From Bacillus sp. 103mf (GTDB lineage Bacteria; Bacillota; Bacilli; Bacillales; Bacillaceae_G), in contig NZ_FPAF01000001.1 of the NCBI RefSeq assembly GCF_900116295.1, positions 1,237,160 to 1,301,159 on the forward strand: 64,000 bases of DNA, written 5' to 3'. How positions within the stretch are numbered: position 1 is the first letter of the stretch; every line of letters starts with the position of its first letter. The position numbers were made by a program, and so were the translations under genes. The notes beneath the pieces were generated by a model. That model worked only from the letters and a program-made list of their open reading frames with translations, searched no databases and had not been told where the DNA came from. Of the stretch, positions 26,536 through 36,177 are shown in pieces.

Positions 26536-26847
26536 ATGAACTGGAAAAGCTTATTAGCGGGTGTTGGTTTAGGATTTGCAGCTGGGTATGTTGTTGCAAA
26601 CAAAGTACAAGAACAGTCCCACATTTCTTCTGAAAAAGCATTAAAAATGGTGAAACAAGCATTAAGTCATAAGGGTGAAATTACAGGTTCTTGGGTACAT
26701 ATGGTTCCCGAGACGTTTGAAAAATATGATGTTACTTACGATGTATACCGCGGCGGTATTACAACATTATTACATGATGTACAAGAACGATTTGAATTTT
26801 TAGTAGATGCAAAAACAGGTACAATCTTAGAAGTAAAAGTTGCTTAA
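26536..26847 (+). CDS. PepSY-domain protein (YtzB-like)
   Basis: 103 residues. A short N-terminal hydrophobic glycine-rich segment (LLAGVGLGFAAGYVVA) is followed by a PepSY domain (SEKALKMVKQALSHKGEITGSWV ... FLVDAKTGTILEVKVA). PepSY domains are thought to inhibit or modulate proteases; here one is membrane-tethered beside an aminopeptidase gene. ATG with AGAGGTGA upstream. The stop codon directly abuts an R2 repeat. Confidence 0.75.
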   Translation: MNWKSLLAGVGLGFAAGYVVANKVQEQSHISSEKALKMVKQALSHKGEITGSWVHMVPETFEKYDVTYDVYRGGITTLLHDVQERFEFLVDAKTGTILEVKVA

Positions 26848-27045
26848 TATATAAATCCAAATTAAAAAACCGACATAAAACCTTTCTTTTTAGATGGGCG
26901 AGAGCATCTGGCCATACATAGCAGCGGTCAGGGCCTTTTTCTGCCACATGCGAAGTTCAAACAAAAGGAGAAAGCAAGTAGCAGACTCCTTTTGTTTCTA
27001 CATAGCAGCAATCTATCTGTCAAAAAATCAAAATGGATTTATATA
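26848..27045 (+). repeat. Dispersed repeat family R2, full-length reference copy
   Basis: 198 bp from TATATAAATCCAAATT to the inverted AAATGGATTTATATA, so it has clear terminal inverted repeats. The core reads GGGCGAGAGCATCTGGCC, GGTCAGGGCC, TTTTTCTGCCACATGC and GGAGAAAGCAAGTAGC. It begins at the base after the PepSY gene stop codon. It fills most of the 304-bp gap before the thiolase gene. Confidence 0.85.
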
Positions 27046-27151
27046 GAAAGGGTGCAGATTTATTTCTGCACCCTTTTACTTATAACATCAATGTATCAAC
27101 AGAAAGTCTTTATATATTGGCGAGTTTACAATATACGACATGAATCTATGG

Positions 27152-28303
27152 TTATATTCTTTCAATAATTGTCGCCGTTGACATCCCATGTCCGATACAA
27201 ATCGTAAGTAAGCCGTATTTTCCGTTTCTTCTTTCTAATTCATGAAGCAGGGATGTCATCAATTTCACGCCTGTTGCTCCAAGCGGATGTCCTAATGCGA
27301 TGGCACCGCCGTTCACATTTACTTTATGTAAATCTGCTTCCAGTTCTTTTTGCCATGCAAGAACAACAGAAGCAAATGCTTCGTTAATTTCTACTACGTC
27401 CATATCATGAATTGTTAAGTTTGATTTTTGCAGTACTTTTTTTGTCGCTGGAATGACGCCGTCCAGCATCATTGTCGGATCTGAACCAACAACAACTTGA
27501 TTCACAATCCGCGCCCGCGCTTTCAGCCCTAATTCTTTCGCTTTTTCGCTATTCATTAACAAAATAGCCGCTGCTCCGTCACTAATTTGACTCGCATTCC
27601 CTGCTGTAATCGATCCGTCCTCTTTAAATACAGTTTTTAAATTGGCTAATGCTTCAAGAGAAGTGTCTGCTCTTGGTCCTTCATCATTTATAACAAGTAT
27701 TGCATTGCCTTCTTTATCTATCCCATTTACTGGGACAATTTCCCGCTTAAAGTATCCCGCTTCTATTGCCTGTAGTGCGCGCTGATGGCTTTCATAGGCA
27801 TAGTTATCTAGCTGCTCTCTTGTAATTCCATATTTTTCAGCAATCATTTCTGCTGATACACCTTGATGTACAAATTCATATTTTGCATGAAGACTACTCG
27901 GAATTGTATTCGCATTGCCATCACTTAAAATTGGTACTTTTGTCATATGCTCAACACCAGCAGCAATGGTAATATCCATATCACCAGATTTAATTTCTTG
28001 CGCCGCAAAATGGATCGCTTGTTGCCCCGAACCGCAAAGACGGTTAATTGTTACGGCAGGAACTGTAATTGGAAAATTTGCCTCTAAAGCAGAAAGTCTA
28101 CCAATATTAAAACCTTGCTCAGCAATTGGTGTCACACACCCCATGACAATATCTTCTACCATTTCTTTTTCTATATTTGCACGCTTCGTCACCTCATTCA
28201 GTGCAACTGCTGCAAGTTGCACTGGATGAAGTTCACGAAACGCACCGTTTCTTTTTCCAACTGGCGTACGTACCGCTTCAACAATTACAACTTCTCGATT
28301 CAT
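27152..28303 (-). CDS. Acetyl-CoA C-acyltransferase (thiolase), MmgA-like
   Basis: 383 residues. Catalytic residues of thiolase II: Cys in NRLCGSGQQAI (about residue 88), His in GGAIALGHPLGATG and the second Cys in TICIGHGMS. Cleaves 3-ketoacyl-CoA to acetyl-CoA. Last gene of a four-gene unit; its ATG overlaps the stop of the dehydrogenase upstream (ATGA). Confidence 0.88.
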   Translation of the reverse strand: MNREVVIVEAVRTPVGKRNGAFRELHPVQLAAVALNEVTKRANIEKEMVEDIVMGCVTPIAEQGFNIGRLSALEANFPITVPAVTINRLCGSGQQAIHFAAQEIKSGDMDITIAAGVEHMTKVPILSDGNANTIPSSLHAKYEFVHQGVSAEMIAEKYGITREQLDNYAYESHQRALQAIEAGYFKREIVPVNGIDKEGNAILVINDEGPRADTSLEALANLKTVFKEDGSITAGNASQISDGAAAILLMNSEKAKELGLKARARIVNQVVVGSDPTMMLDGVIPATKKVLQKSNLTIHDMDVVEINEAFASVVLAWQKELEADLHKVNVNGGAIALGHPLGATGVKLMTSLLHELERRNGKYGLLTICIGHGMSTATIIERI

Positions 28304-29172
28304 ATTTTCTCTCCTACTTTCCCTTTTTCATAATGATAGAACCCTTTTCCTGTTTTCCTTCCAAGATGTCCTGCTTCTACAAGTTTTACAAGTGTTTGCG
28401 GAGCGCGGAATCTATCACCAAACGCTTCACTTAAGCCTTGACTTGCAAATAGCATCGTATCTAACCCAACATAATCCGCTAACTCAAATGGCCCCATCGG
28501 ATGGTTCAAGCCAAGTTTAATTGCCTTATCAATTTCCTCTTTACTTCCTATCCCTTCTTCATACATACGCATACACTCTAACAAATGCACCGCAACCGCT
28601 CTCGAGGTAACAAACCCTTGCATGTCTTTCACAACAACGGTTTCTTTTCCAATCTCTTCTGCTAAATCTTTCACTACTTGTATTGTATGTTCCGCTGTAT
28701 CAACTCCTCTCACAATTTCAATCAGTTTCATAACAGGTGCTGGATTAAACCAATGCATCCCTAACACTTGCTCTGAGCGATTTGTCGCACTTGCAATCGC
28801 CGTTACACTTAATTCAGATGTATTTGTCGCAAGAATAGTCGACTCGGAAGCATAGCTATCTAGCTGTTTAAAAATCTCTTTTTTCAACTGCAAATTTTCA
28901 GGAGCAGCTTCAATAATAAGCTCTACATCTTTACATACTTCTTCTAGCGTTATAGTAGACATGATATTTGCAAGCACTTGCTCTTTCTCTTCTTCGCTCA
29001 TCCGCCCAGCTTTCACAAAACGTTCTAGGCTTGTTGTAATCCCTTTATATGCTTTTTGTATACTTTCTTCTGAGACATCATACATTTTTACGCACTTTCC
29101 GCCCATCGCTAATGCCTGAACAATACCACTTCCCATAATCCCAGCACCGATCACCGCAATATTTTGAATCAT
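28300..29172 (-). CDS. 3-hydroxyacyl-CoA (3-hydroxybutyryl-CoA) dehydrogenase, MmgB-like
   Basis: 290 residues. NAD-binding VIGAGIMGSGIVQALAMGG, catalytic Glu-His region GMHWFNPAPVMKLIEIV, ITSR-type segment GFVTSRAVAVHLLECM and NHPMGPFELADYVGLDTML in the C-terminal domain. Oxidises L-3-hydroxyacyl-CoA. The start is taken at the second of two ATGs, 6 nt after GGGGAGG. Confidence 0.88.
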   Translation of the reverse strand: MIQNIAVIGAGIMGSGIVQALAMGGKCVKMYDVSEESIQKAYKGITTSLERFVKAGRMSEEEKEQVLANIMSTITLEEVCKDVELIIEAAPENLQLKKEIFKQLDSYASESTILATNTSELSVTAIASATNRSEQVLGMHWFNPAPVMKLIEIVRGVDTAEHTIQVVKDLAEEIGKETVVVKDMQGFVTSRAVAVHLLECMRMYEEGIGSKEEIDKAIKLGLNHPMGPFELADYVGLDTMLFASQGLSEAFGDRFRAPQTLVKLVEAGHLGRKTGKGFYHYEKGKVGEKI

Positions 29173-29190
29173 CATTTTCCTCCCCTTTCA

Positions 29191-30336
29191 TTACAAACCC
29201 ATACTTTTCGCAATAATATTTTTCATAACTTCATTTGTCCCCGCATAAATAGCGCTTACTGGAATGTCTCGGTATCTTCTTGCAATCTCGTATTCTTCCA
29301 TATACCCATACCCGCCGTGCAGCTGCATACACTCTGCCGCTACCTTCTTTGCAATAGCTGTTATCCACCACTTTGCCATCGACACTTTCGTCACAATATT
29401 TTCGCCTTGCATATGCTCTGTAATACATTCATTCACAAATGTGCGGCCAATTTCAATTTCTGTATACATTTCGGCAAGTCTAAATTGGACAGTTTGAAAA
29501 TCACTTATACTCTTCCCAAATGCTTTTCGTTCTTTTACATAGTCCTTTGTTAAACACAGCATCACTTCCGCTGCTGTTATTGCCGCAATTGCAACAATGA
29601 GGCGTTCTTGCTGTAATTTATCCATTAAATAGTAGAAACCTTTTCCTTCTTCTCCTAGCAAATTCGAAACAGGAACTTTCACATCTTCAAAAATAAGTTC
29701 GGCTGTATCTTGGCTATGCAATCCAACTTTTTCGAGTTTTTTCCCTCTCTTGAACCCTTCCATTCCTCTTTCTAAAACGAGTAAACTAATCCCTTTATGC
29801 GCCGGTTTTACAGTTGTATCTGTCTTACAAACAACAACGACTAAATCCGCATGAATACCATTTGTAATAAATGTTTTTTCACCATTCACAACATAGTGAT
29901 CACCTTCTTTGCGTGCCGCCATACGAATACTAGCTAAATCAGAACCAGCTCCTGGCTCTGTCATCGCAATGGCAGTAATATATTCACCGCTCACACATTT
30001 TGGAAGCCATCGTTTCTTTTGCTCTTCCGTTCCATATGCCGTCAAATATGGAACGACAATATCATTGTGTAAACCGATTCCTACTAAACTTGAACCAACC
30101 TTTTCTAGTTCTTCATTAATTACTACAGAGTATCCGAAATCAGCTTCAGCCCCGCCGTACCTCTCTTCTACCATTGGACAAAGAAAGCCGTTCTCTCCCA
30201 TCTTCCTCCAGAGAGACCGCGGAATGATACCATCTTTCTCCCATTGGTTATAGTGCGGATACGCTTCCTTTTCTAAAAATTTACGGAAAGCCTCACGGAA
30301 AATGTGATGCTCCTCCTCTAAATAGGCATGCTTCAT
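29191..30336 (-). CDS. Acyl-CoA dehydrogenase, MmgC-like
   Basis: 381 residues. AIAMTEPGAGSDLASI and NGEKTFITNG are the FAD/substrate-binding signatures; the C-terminal QLHGGYGYMEEYEIARRYRD and IYAGTNEVMKNIIAKSMGL are typical. FAD-linked first step of beta-oxidation. The stop of the CoA ligase overlaps its ATG by 4 bp. Confidence 0.9.
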   Translation of the reverse strand: MKHAYLEEEHHIFREAFRKFLEKEAYPHYNQWEKDGIIPRSLWRKMGENGFLCPMVEERYGGAEADFGYSVVINEELEKVGSSLVGIGLHNDIVVPYLTAYGTEEQKKRWLPKCVSGEYITAIAMTEPGAGSDLASIRMAARKEGDHYVVNGEKTFITNGIHADLVVVVCKTDTTVKPAHKGISLLVLERGMEGFKRGKKLEKVGLHSQDTAELIFEDVKVPVSNLLGEEGKGFYYLMDKLQQERLIVAIAAITAAEVMLCLTKDYVKERKAFGKSISDFQTVQFRLAEMYTEIEIGRTFVNECITEHMQGENIVTKVSMAKWWITAIAKKVAAECMQLHGGYGYMEEYEIARRYRDIPVSAIYAGTNEVMKNIIAKSMGL

Positions 30337-31895
30337 CGTATTTTTTTCACCTCAGACCCTTGATTACGTAAAATAAACTTTTGAATTTTCCCGCTTGCAT
30401 TTCTCGGCAGTTGCTCCGTAAATACATACATACGCGGGCGTTTATAATCAGCCAGTTTATCGCTTTGTTTACAATATTCATCGAGCATTTCTTCTGTAAG
30501 AGACCCGTCCTTCGAAACAACGTACGCAATGACGCGCTGCCCCCACAGGTCATCCTTCTCTCCAAGCACCGCAACATCTAACACACCTTCATGCGTGTAC
30601 AAAAAGTCCTCTACTTCGCGTGGATAAATATTCTCTCCGCCGCTCACAACCATATCATCAACTCGGTCGGCTACATATAAATATCCATCCCTATCTACAT
30701 AACCTAAATCTCCTGAATGGTACCATCCTTTATATAAAGCCTTTTCCGTCGCCTCTTGATTGTTGTGATAGCCCGCCATCACACATGGGCCTCTCATAAT
30801 AATTTCTCCAATTTCATATGGAGGTAACACATCATCCGGCTCAGACGGCCCATCATCGTTCGGACGAACAACATGAATTTCATGATTATACCCAGCCTTT
30901 CCAGCTGAACCTACTTTCGAAAGCTGCTCATGCTCACGTAAAAATGTAACGGCCGGTCCCATCTCTGTCATTCCATAAGCTTGTACTAATGAAACATTTA
31001 ACTTTTCATCGCAAGCTTTTACAAGTGCAGGTGCCATCGAAGCTGCTCCGTATAAGCCGTATTGAAGCGATGATAAATCATACTGTGATAAATCTTCCTG
31101 CAGCAGCATATTCCACATTGTCGGTGCAGCAAACATAACAGTCACCTTTTCATTTTGAATCGTCTCCAAGACAAGCTTTGTATCAAAATGATGAAGAATG
31201 ATATTTGTCGCACCGCTATGCACCCTCGGAATAAAACAACAATGAAGCTCCGCACAATGAAACATCGGTGCTGCCACAAGGCCGCGGCTATTTTCCGTGT
31301 AATGTAAATAAGCAACGCCTATCAAACTTTGATCAAGAATTTCCCGGTGGCGATGAAGTACACCTTTTGGATGTCCTGTTGTTCCGCTCGTATACATAAT
31401 GGAACAAATATCATCTTCCTTTACTTCTACTGTTTCAAAATGCGGCGTGGCACTACATATTTTTTCTTCATATGAAACAGAAAATGTTGGTTCATTTTGA
31501 TCGATATACCAAAACTGAATGTGAGGAAATTGTGTATGAATGCTTTGTATTTGAGAGGATAGTTGCTGTTCAAAAAGTACGATTTTAGGAGAAGCATCTT
31601 CTAATATATAGGCAAGTTCTTGTGGTTTTAACCGAAAGTTGATGGGATTAAATACAGCTCCAATTTTTGCGCAAGCAAAACATGTCGTCGCTAGTAGTCT
31701 ACTATTAAAAAGAAATGTCGAAACGCAGTCACCTTTTCGGATCCCGCTTTGTTGAAACGCATGAGCCAGTTTATTTACTTGCTCATTCCACTCTGCATAC
31801 GTCCAGCGAATCTGTTTTTCAGGTTCAACAATCGCTTCCTTATTCGGATAACTTCCGGTCGTTAATTCCAATAGTTTCCCAATGGTCATATACAC
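30333..31895 (-). CDS. Long-chain acyl-CoA ligase (AMP-dependent synthetase), YngI-like
   Basis: About 520 residues from a GTG at 31893-31895, 8 nt after GGGGGG; an ATG at 31889 is the alternative. The frame is open much further upstream, but the extra residues do not fit the family. P-loop MYTSGTTGHPKGV, adenylate motif GWYHSGDLGYVDRDGYLY and C-terminal lysine in PRNASGKIQKFILR. Activates fatty or branched acids to acyl-CoA for the three beta-oxidation genes that follow. The order ligase, acyl-CoA DH, 3-hydroxyacyl-CoA DH, thiolase resembles B. subtilis mmgCBA plus yngI, which are mother-cell genes; no sigma-E promoter was verified here. Confidence 0.85.
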   Translation of the reverse strand: MYMTIGKLLELTTGSYPNKEAIVEPEKQIRWTYAEWNEQVNKLAHAFQQSGIRKGDCVSTFLFNSRLLATTCFACAKIGAVFNPINFRLKPQELAYILEDASPKIVLFEQQLSSQIQSIHTQFPHIQFWYIDQNEPTFSVSYEEKICSATPHFETVEVKEDDICSIMYTSGTTGHPKGVLHRHREILDQSLIGVAYLHYTENSRGLVAAPMFHCAELHCCFIPRVHSGATNIILHHFDTKLVLETIQNEKVTVMFAAPTMWNMLLQEDLSQYDLSSLQYGLYGAASMAPALVKACDEKLNVSLVQAYGMTEMGPAVTFLREHEQLSKVGSAGKAGYNHEIHVVRPNDDGPSEPDDVLPPYEIGEIIMRGPCVMAGYHNNQEATEKALYKGWYHSGDLGYVDRDGYLYVADRVDDMVVSGGENIYPREVEDFLYTHEGVLDVAVLGEKDDLWGQRVIAYVVSKDGSLTEEMLDEYCKQSDKLADYKRPRMYVFTEQLPRNASGKIQKFILRNQGSEVKKIR

Positions 31896-32176
31896 GACAT
31901 CTTCCCCCCTATTCATTAAAACGCTTTTATTTCTTAAAATTATCTTCCTATTAAACAAGATAGCTCGAGAAATATTATAACAATTTTCAGAATACTTTAC
32001 AGGTGAATTTTTCGACAAATAGAGACAACTATGATTCGCTTTGATAGTTAGAAAAGATAAACAAATAGCATTTGACTTGTTCATCAAATGCTTCGTTAAG
32101 AAAGAGTTTTAACTCGTATTTATATATAAACAATCCTTGATAAACAAACTCTGAACAGATTTTACACGTGTAAAAT

Positions 32177-33055
32177 TTAAGCTTTCGCTAATTGTCGTTC
32201 TTTTTTCGGAGAATAACTCATTCCCGCAAACACGAGAAAAATACCGAGAAGCTGATACAGATCAGGACGGTAATGTAAAATCGTAACATCTAGTAAGATT
32301 GCGACTATCGGATCAACAAAGACTAAAATAGCAATTGTTTGAGCCTTTAATTCTCGTAAACTACTAAAGAATAAATAAAACACAAATCCTGTATGAATAA
32401 ATCCTGTAACAAGGATATACAACCAATTTTCAGCGGTAAGATGCATAAATTTTGACCAATCCACAAATGGAATCAATAAGATTACACCGAGACTCGTTTG
32501 AATAACGGTTGTTAACAATGGGCTAAGTGTTTGAATTCCCTTTCCTGTGATGGAAGTAAGTGCGTAGAATAATGCTGCAGCAAACGCCCACAGTACACCT
32601 GTAGATAAAAATTCGGAAACGCTTGTATGTTGATGAATCCCTCCAACTAACAATGTGCCTATAAAGCAAATAAAGAAAAAGAACAATCCTGTTCCTGTTA
32701 TTTTTTCTTTAAAGATAACAGAACCGAAAAGAAGTACAATAACAGGTGCTAAATGATAAATCGATATCGCTACAGTAATGGGCATGACTTCAATGGAGCG
32801 AAAGAAAAAGACCCAGTTTATAATAAGGAATAGACCACATAGTAAAGCAAGTACATACTCCCGGCGTGGAATAAAGTTTTCATGCTGCTGTTTTGTTGTG
32901 AATGTGCGAAAAAACCATATCCCCCCTAATAGAATACTTGCACAGAGGCAACGCACAAAAACCAATTCAATTGATGGGAGACCTGTTTTGATTGAAAATA
33001 GACCGATGGAACCAAAGATAGCCATAGAGACGACAAATTTTAATTTCGCGTACAT
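32177..33055 (-). CDS. EamA/DMT-family transporter controlled by the adjacent TrmB-type regulator
   Basis: 292 residues with ten predicted helices in two EamA repeats (SIYHLAPVIVLLFGSVIFKEKIT in the first, LVFVDPIVAILLDVTILHYRP in the second). The leader contains an imperfect palindrome like the one upstream of the regulator gene. Exported substrate unknown. ATG after GGGGGGG. Confidence 0.82.
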   Translation of the reverse strand: MYAKLKFVVSMAIFGSIGLFSIKTGLPSIELVFVRCLCASILLGGIWFFRTFTTKQQHENFIPRREYVLALLCGLFLIINWVFFFRSIEVMPITVAISIYHLAPVIVLLFGSVIFKEKITGTGLFFFFICFIGTLLVGGIHQHTSVSEFLSTGVLWAFAAALFYALTSITGKGIQTLSPLLTTVIQTSLGVILLIPFVDWSKFMHLTAENWLYILVTGFIHTGFVFYLFFSSLRELKAQTIAILVFVDPIVAILLDVTILHYRPDLYQLLGIFLVFAGMSYSPKKERQLAKA

Positions 33056-33071
33056 GTAACCCCCCCTAAAG

Positions 33072-33092
33072 TAGTCATAGTTATAACGACTA
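33072..33092. promoter_or_regulatory. Probable operator of the TrmB-type regulator at the EamA gene
   Basis: TAGTCATAGTTATAACGACTA, an imperfect palindrome about 17 bp before the EamA start codon. It shares the TAGT...AC.ACTA pattern of the perfect palindrome before the regulator gene. Confidence 0.5.
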
Positions 33093-33104
33093 TTGTTTTG
33101 TGCT

Positions 33105-33135
33105 AAAAAAACAGCTTTATACGAAGCTGTTTTTT
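33105..33135. terminator. Bidirectional terminator at the end of the TrmB-type regulator gene
   Basis: AAAACAGCTT / AAGCTGTTTTTT. The regulator's stop codon lies in the loop. Confidence 0.75.
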
Positions 33136-33929
33136 CCTGTCATGACATGAATTAAATCTTCTCTTGTCTTCCATAGACTATCAAGCTTTTCAGGACCGAA
33201 CGCAGTTGTAATTTCTTCTACCATAATGTCGTGCCGAATGTATTCGGTAGCAATTAGAACGAGCGCAGGATCGGTTGACTTCACAGCCCATTCTGAACCT
33301 CTGTCACTAAACTTAGCAATTAAAGCTTCTTCTTCATCTCGAACGAGAATCGTCAAATACCCACCCATCCGTTTACTAACAATGTCCGGTGCCATATAGT
33401 TGTGATGATACGTGTGCCCTAGCGTCTTATCTTCTGCTCCAAATAAAACTGTAAAAATTGGGATTGATCCTTCTTTCTCTCGAACAGCTTTTTCAATGTC
33501 TTTCACAATAGGAGACCAAATCGATAACCAAAGTTCTTTGTTTGCATCCCGAATCATCGAAAGCATTTCTTGAACAATATGTTCATACTGAACAATTCTC
33601 GTTACAACATCTATCTTTTGATCACTTTCTAACGTCGTAAGAAATGATTCTAACACTTCTAATGACGCATCCATCTCTTCTTTCAGACGAGCAAGCAACA
33701 GCTTCGGTTCAACAGGCTTATAAACAATCGGATCAGAAGGAACCGTTTGAATCGCTCCTTTATCAAGCAATTTTCCTAATACCTCATAAATCATAGAGCG
33801 CGGAACACCGGAACGCTTACTTAATTCATAACCAGTGATGGCGGGTGATTTTAATAAACCGATGTAAGCCTTACACTCATATTTTGAAAATCCATGTTTT
33901 TGCAATTCGGTAATTGCTTTTTCTTCCAT
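33117..33929 (-). CDS. TrmB-family transcriptional regulator
   Basis: 270 residues. The N-terminal winged helix HGFSKYECKAYIGLLKSPAITGYELSKRSGVPRSMIYEVLGKL is characteristic of TrmB; the C-terminal part (QKIDVVTRIVQYEHIVQEMLSMIRDANKELWLSIWSP) resembles the phospholipase-D-like sugar-binding domain of that family. It precedes the EamA gene on the same strand, with palindromes before both genes, so autoregulation plus control of the exporter is likely. Ligand unknown. Confidence 0.82.
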   Translation of the reverse strand: MEEKAITELQKHGFSKYECKAYIGLLKSPAITGYELSKRSGVPRSMIYEVLGKLLDKGAIQTVPSDPIVYKPVEPKLLLARLKEEMDASLEVLESFLTTLESDQKIDVVTRIVQYEHIVQEMLSMIRDANKELWLSIWSPIVKDIEKAVREKEGSIPIFTVLFGAEDKTLGHTYHHNYMAPDIVSKRMGGYLTILVRDEEEALIAKFSDRGSEWAVKSTDPALVLIATEYIRHDIMVEEITTAFGPEKLDSLWKTREDLIHVMTGKNSFV

Positions 33930-33940
33930 AAATCCTCCTT

Positions 33941-33968
33941 TATAGTAGTTATTGTATTAACTACTATA
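33941..33968. promoter_or_regulatory. Perfect palindromic operator of the TrmB-type regulator
   Basis: TATAGTAGTTA, 6-bp spacer, TAACTACTATA: 11-bp perfect arms located 12 bp before the regulator's start codon, where binding would block its own transcription. Confidence 0.75.
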
Positions 33969-34017
33969 AAACATTTACATCAAAATGTCTATATTTTCAG
34001 ACACTTATTCAAAACAT

Positions 34018-34049
34018 GAAAAAGTATCAGTCAACATAGACCGATACTT
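34018..34049 (-). terminator. Terminator of the permease pair
   Basis: On the minus strand AAAAGTATC.GTC / GAC.GATACTTTTTC, overlapping the stop codon of the second permease gene. Confidence 0.7.
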
Positions 34050-35096
34050 TTACTCATACGATCTATCTTTTCCTTTGTACAGCGGCTTCATATTTGCAAA
34101 TCGAAAGTTTTCTGCAGACATCACTGCTTTCTTTTCCTCCACTGATGAATCTTGGTTTTTCTGTGGAATAGGCATAAACCTCGTATTATACTGCTCTTTT
34201 ATTCCTTGAATTATAAGATTTAAAACAAAAATCGATATTGTAAAAGCTACTAACGGTGCCAATATAATCCACGGCGCTGTTAACAATTCATTTTTGTTCA
34301 ATCCTATTAATCCCGACCACTCATTTGTAAGGGAAAATGCAGTAGAGGGACCTCCGAAAGGATCCTGCACCATTTTTCTTCCACCAATTAATACTTTAAA
34401 AAAGGCCATATGTATGAGCAGCGTAAATAATTGAACTGCTTGTTGCAGAAAAAGAATAACAAGAATTTCTTTCAATGAGAGCCAAATATGCTTTCGAAAC
34501 ACATGCATTTTTCTACCACCGAGCACAATGGAACTTGTAATATAGTCTTTTTTCATAAAAAGATTAATCTCTTGGCTAATGTAAAGAATGAGATTTGGCA
34601 ATGTAAGAATACAAAGAATTAGAAATTGCTTAATAACAATAGATTCCTGAAAACCTGTCTGCTCGCTTTGGACCATTAGCGGCATCATGAACAAATAAAC
34701 TAAAACAACTGTCGGAACATAGAAATACACCTTACACACTTTTTCAATGAACTTTTGTACTAAAGGTGGTGTATATGCTAGGAAACTTCCTAATAATGTC
34801 CCAAGTACAAGCTGAATCAAACAAATTCCAAATACAAATAAAATCGTAAACTTTGCGCCAATAATAAGTTTAAAGAATAGGTTATATCCACTTCGATCTG
34901 ATCCAAAAGGCGGCATTAATAAAGGGTTAAACGGTGCACTATGCGAAACGTGACCGTCAGCATCTTTTATTAATACTTGCGTCTGAGAATACAGATCTTT
35001 TCCATACCATGTGAATAAAAAACTAGCTAACACAATTCCGCTGAAAAAAGAAAGGCCGATCCAAAAACGTTTCGAACGGAACATGCTATTTTTCAT
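34050..35096 (-). CDS. ABC transporter permease, OppC/DppC-like
   Basis: 348 residues from ATG 35096, 8 nt after GGAGG. N-terminal helix, then an extracytoplasmic segment ending PLLMPPFGSDRSGYNLFFKLIIGAKFT, the usual OppC-type entry to the transmembrane core; several further helices follow. The EAA-type loop is weak. It overlaps the OppB-like gene by 11 bp. No ATPase or binding-protein gene lies nearby, so the pair must borrow these from another locus or work differently. Confidence 0.7.
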   Translation of the reverse strand: MKNSMFRSKRFWIGLSFFSGIVLASFLFTWYGKDLYSQTQVLIKDADGHVSHSAPFNPLLMPPFGSDRSGYNLFFKLIIGAKFTILFVFGICLIQLVLGTLLGSFLAYTPPLVQKFIEKVCKVYFYVPTVVLVYLFMMPLMVQSEQTGFQESIVIKQFLILCILTLPNLILYISQEINLFMKKDYITSSIVLGGRKMHVFRKHIWLSLKEILVILFLQQAVQLFTLLIHMAFFKVLIGGRKMVQDPFGGPSTAFSLTNEWSGLIGLNKNELLTAPWIILAPLVAFTISIFVLNLIIQGIKEQYNTRFMPIPQKNQDSSVEEKKAVMSAENFRFANMKPLYKGKDRSYE

Positions 35097-35943
35097 TTGC
35101 AAGTCCTCCTGTCGTACGTTTTATTTGAAATTGAGCAAGAGTGAACATGGTGTAAAATGGAATGAATAATAAAAAAATCCACCATGCGAACGTGACAGGC
35201 TGTAATGCTAATGGTTTTAAAATGAAAGACATATATCCATTTATATTGAAAGCAGCTTCTACAAGTAGCAGACTTGAAATTATGAATAGAAAAGTAGATT
35301 GTAAATGGTTGAATAGATGATAGATTACATTACGAAATAAATGAACAAATAAAATATATTTTCTGCTTAGGCCCTTTGCCCTTGCAAATTCTACATAAGG
35401 TTTATGTTGTTCTTCTACTAAAAATAAAACCATAATCCGGAAAAAGTGAAGAGCAGGTACAAGGCTCATCGTCACAATTGGTAAGAAATAAGCTTGTTTA
35501 CTACCGAATGCGTAAATATTTACGAAATTAACTCCTGTTTGTTTATATAGCCAAACAAAAAATAGTTGCAGCATAAAAATTAATAACAAATCAGGAATTG
35601 ATTCAATTAACACTAAACATCGTTCAATTGCTTTTTTCACTTTCAAAGAAGAAAGTACGTACCCAAAAGAAAGACCGGTAGCCATCACAACTGTTAAAAC
35701 AGTAGATGCTAGTAAAATAATACCGGAATACATATACGGCTCCCAAATTACGTCCCAAAACGGAACTTGGCGTATAACCATATGGTTATTAATAGCAGGC
35801 CCTGCTGTAAACAGTCTTTGTAAAAAGGTAGTAAAGCTAAGGGAGGCCCTCCCTAAAAAAACAAATGGTACATAACTAATAGCTATAATAACAAGGATAC
35901 AAATGCAGAATTCTATACATTTCTCGATAAAAAACCCCTTCAT
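35086..35943 (-). CDS. ABC transporter permease, OppB-like
   Basis: 285 residues, about six membrane helices. The cytoplasmic loop EEQHKPYVEFARAKGLSRKYILFVHLFRNV is a good permease EAA loop of the Opp/Dpp/Nik class. First gene of the pair (ATG after GAGGAG). Peptide, nickel or other substrate cannot be told. Confidence 0.78.
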   Translation of the reverse strand: MKGFFIEKCIEFCICILVIIAISYVPFVFLGRASLSFTTFLQRLFTAGPAINNHMVIRQVPFWDVIWEPYMYSGIILLASTVLTVVMATGLSFGYVLSSLKVKKAIERCLVLIESIPDLLLIFMLQLFFVWLYKQTGVNFVNIYAFGSKQAYFLPIVTMSLVPALHFFRIMVLFLVEEQHKPYVEFARAKGLSRKYILFVHLFRNVIYHLFNHLQSTFLFIISSLLLVEAAFNINGYMSFILKPLALQPVTFAWWIFLLFIPFYTMFTLAQFQIKRTTGGLANEK

Positions 35944-35987
35944 TTTGAATCTCCTCGCATCATGATTTACAATATTAAATACGTTAA

Positions 35988-36154
35988 CTATATAAATCTA
36001 TGTTAATTTTTTGTCATATAAGCGGCTGCTATGCAGTCTCCCTTTGTTTTAATCCTTGTACGTGGCAGAAAAAGGCCCTGACCGCTTCTATGCATGGCCA
36101 GATCCTCTCGCCAACCCTAAAAAAAGTTCGTTTTTCAACTTGGATTTATATAGT
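35988..36154 (-). repeat. Dispersed repeat family R2, full copy
   Basis: Bounded by CTATATAAATCTATGTTAAT and TTGGATTTATATAG. Core TGCATGGCCAGATCCTCTCG present. Lies between the permease pair and the lactonase gene. Confidence 0.78.
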
Positions 36155-36177
36155 ACTTAATGATTAACAACCTTTCG

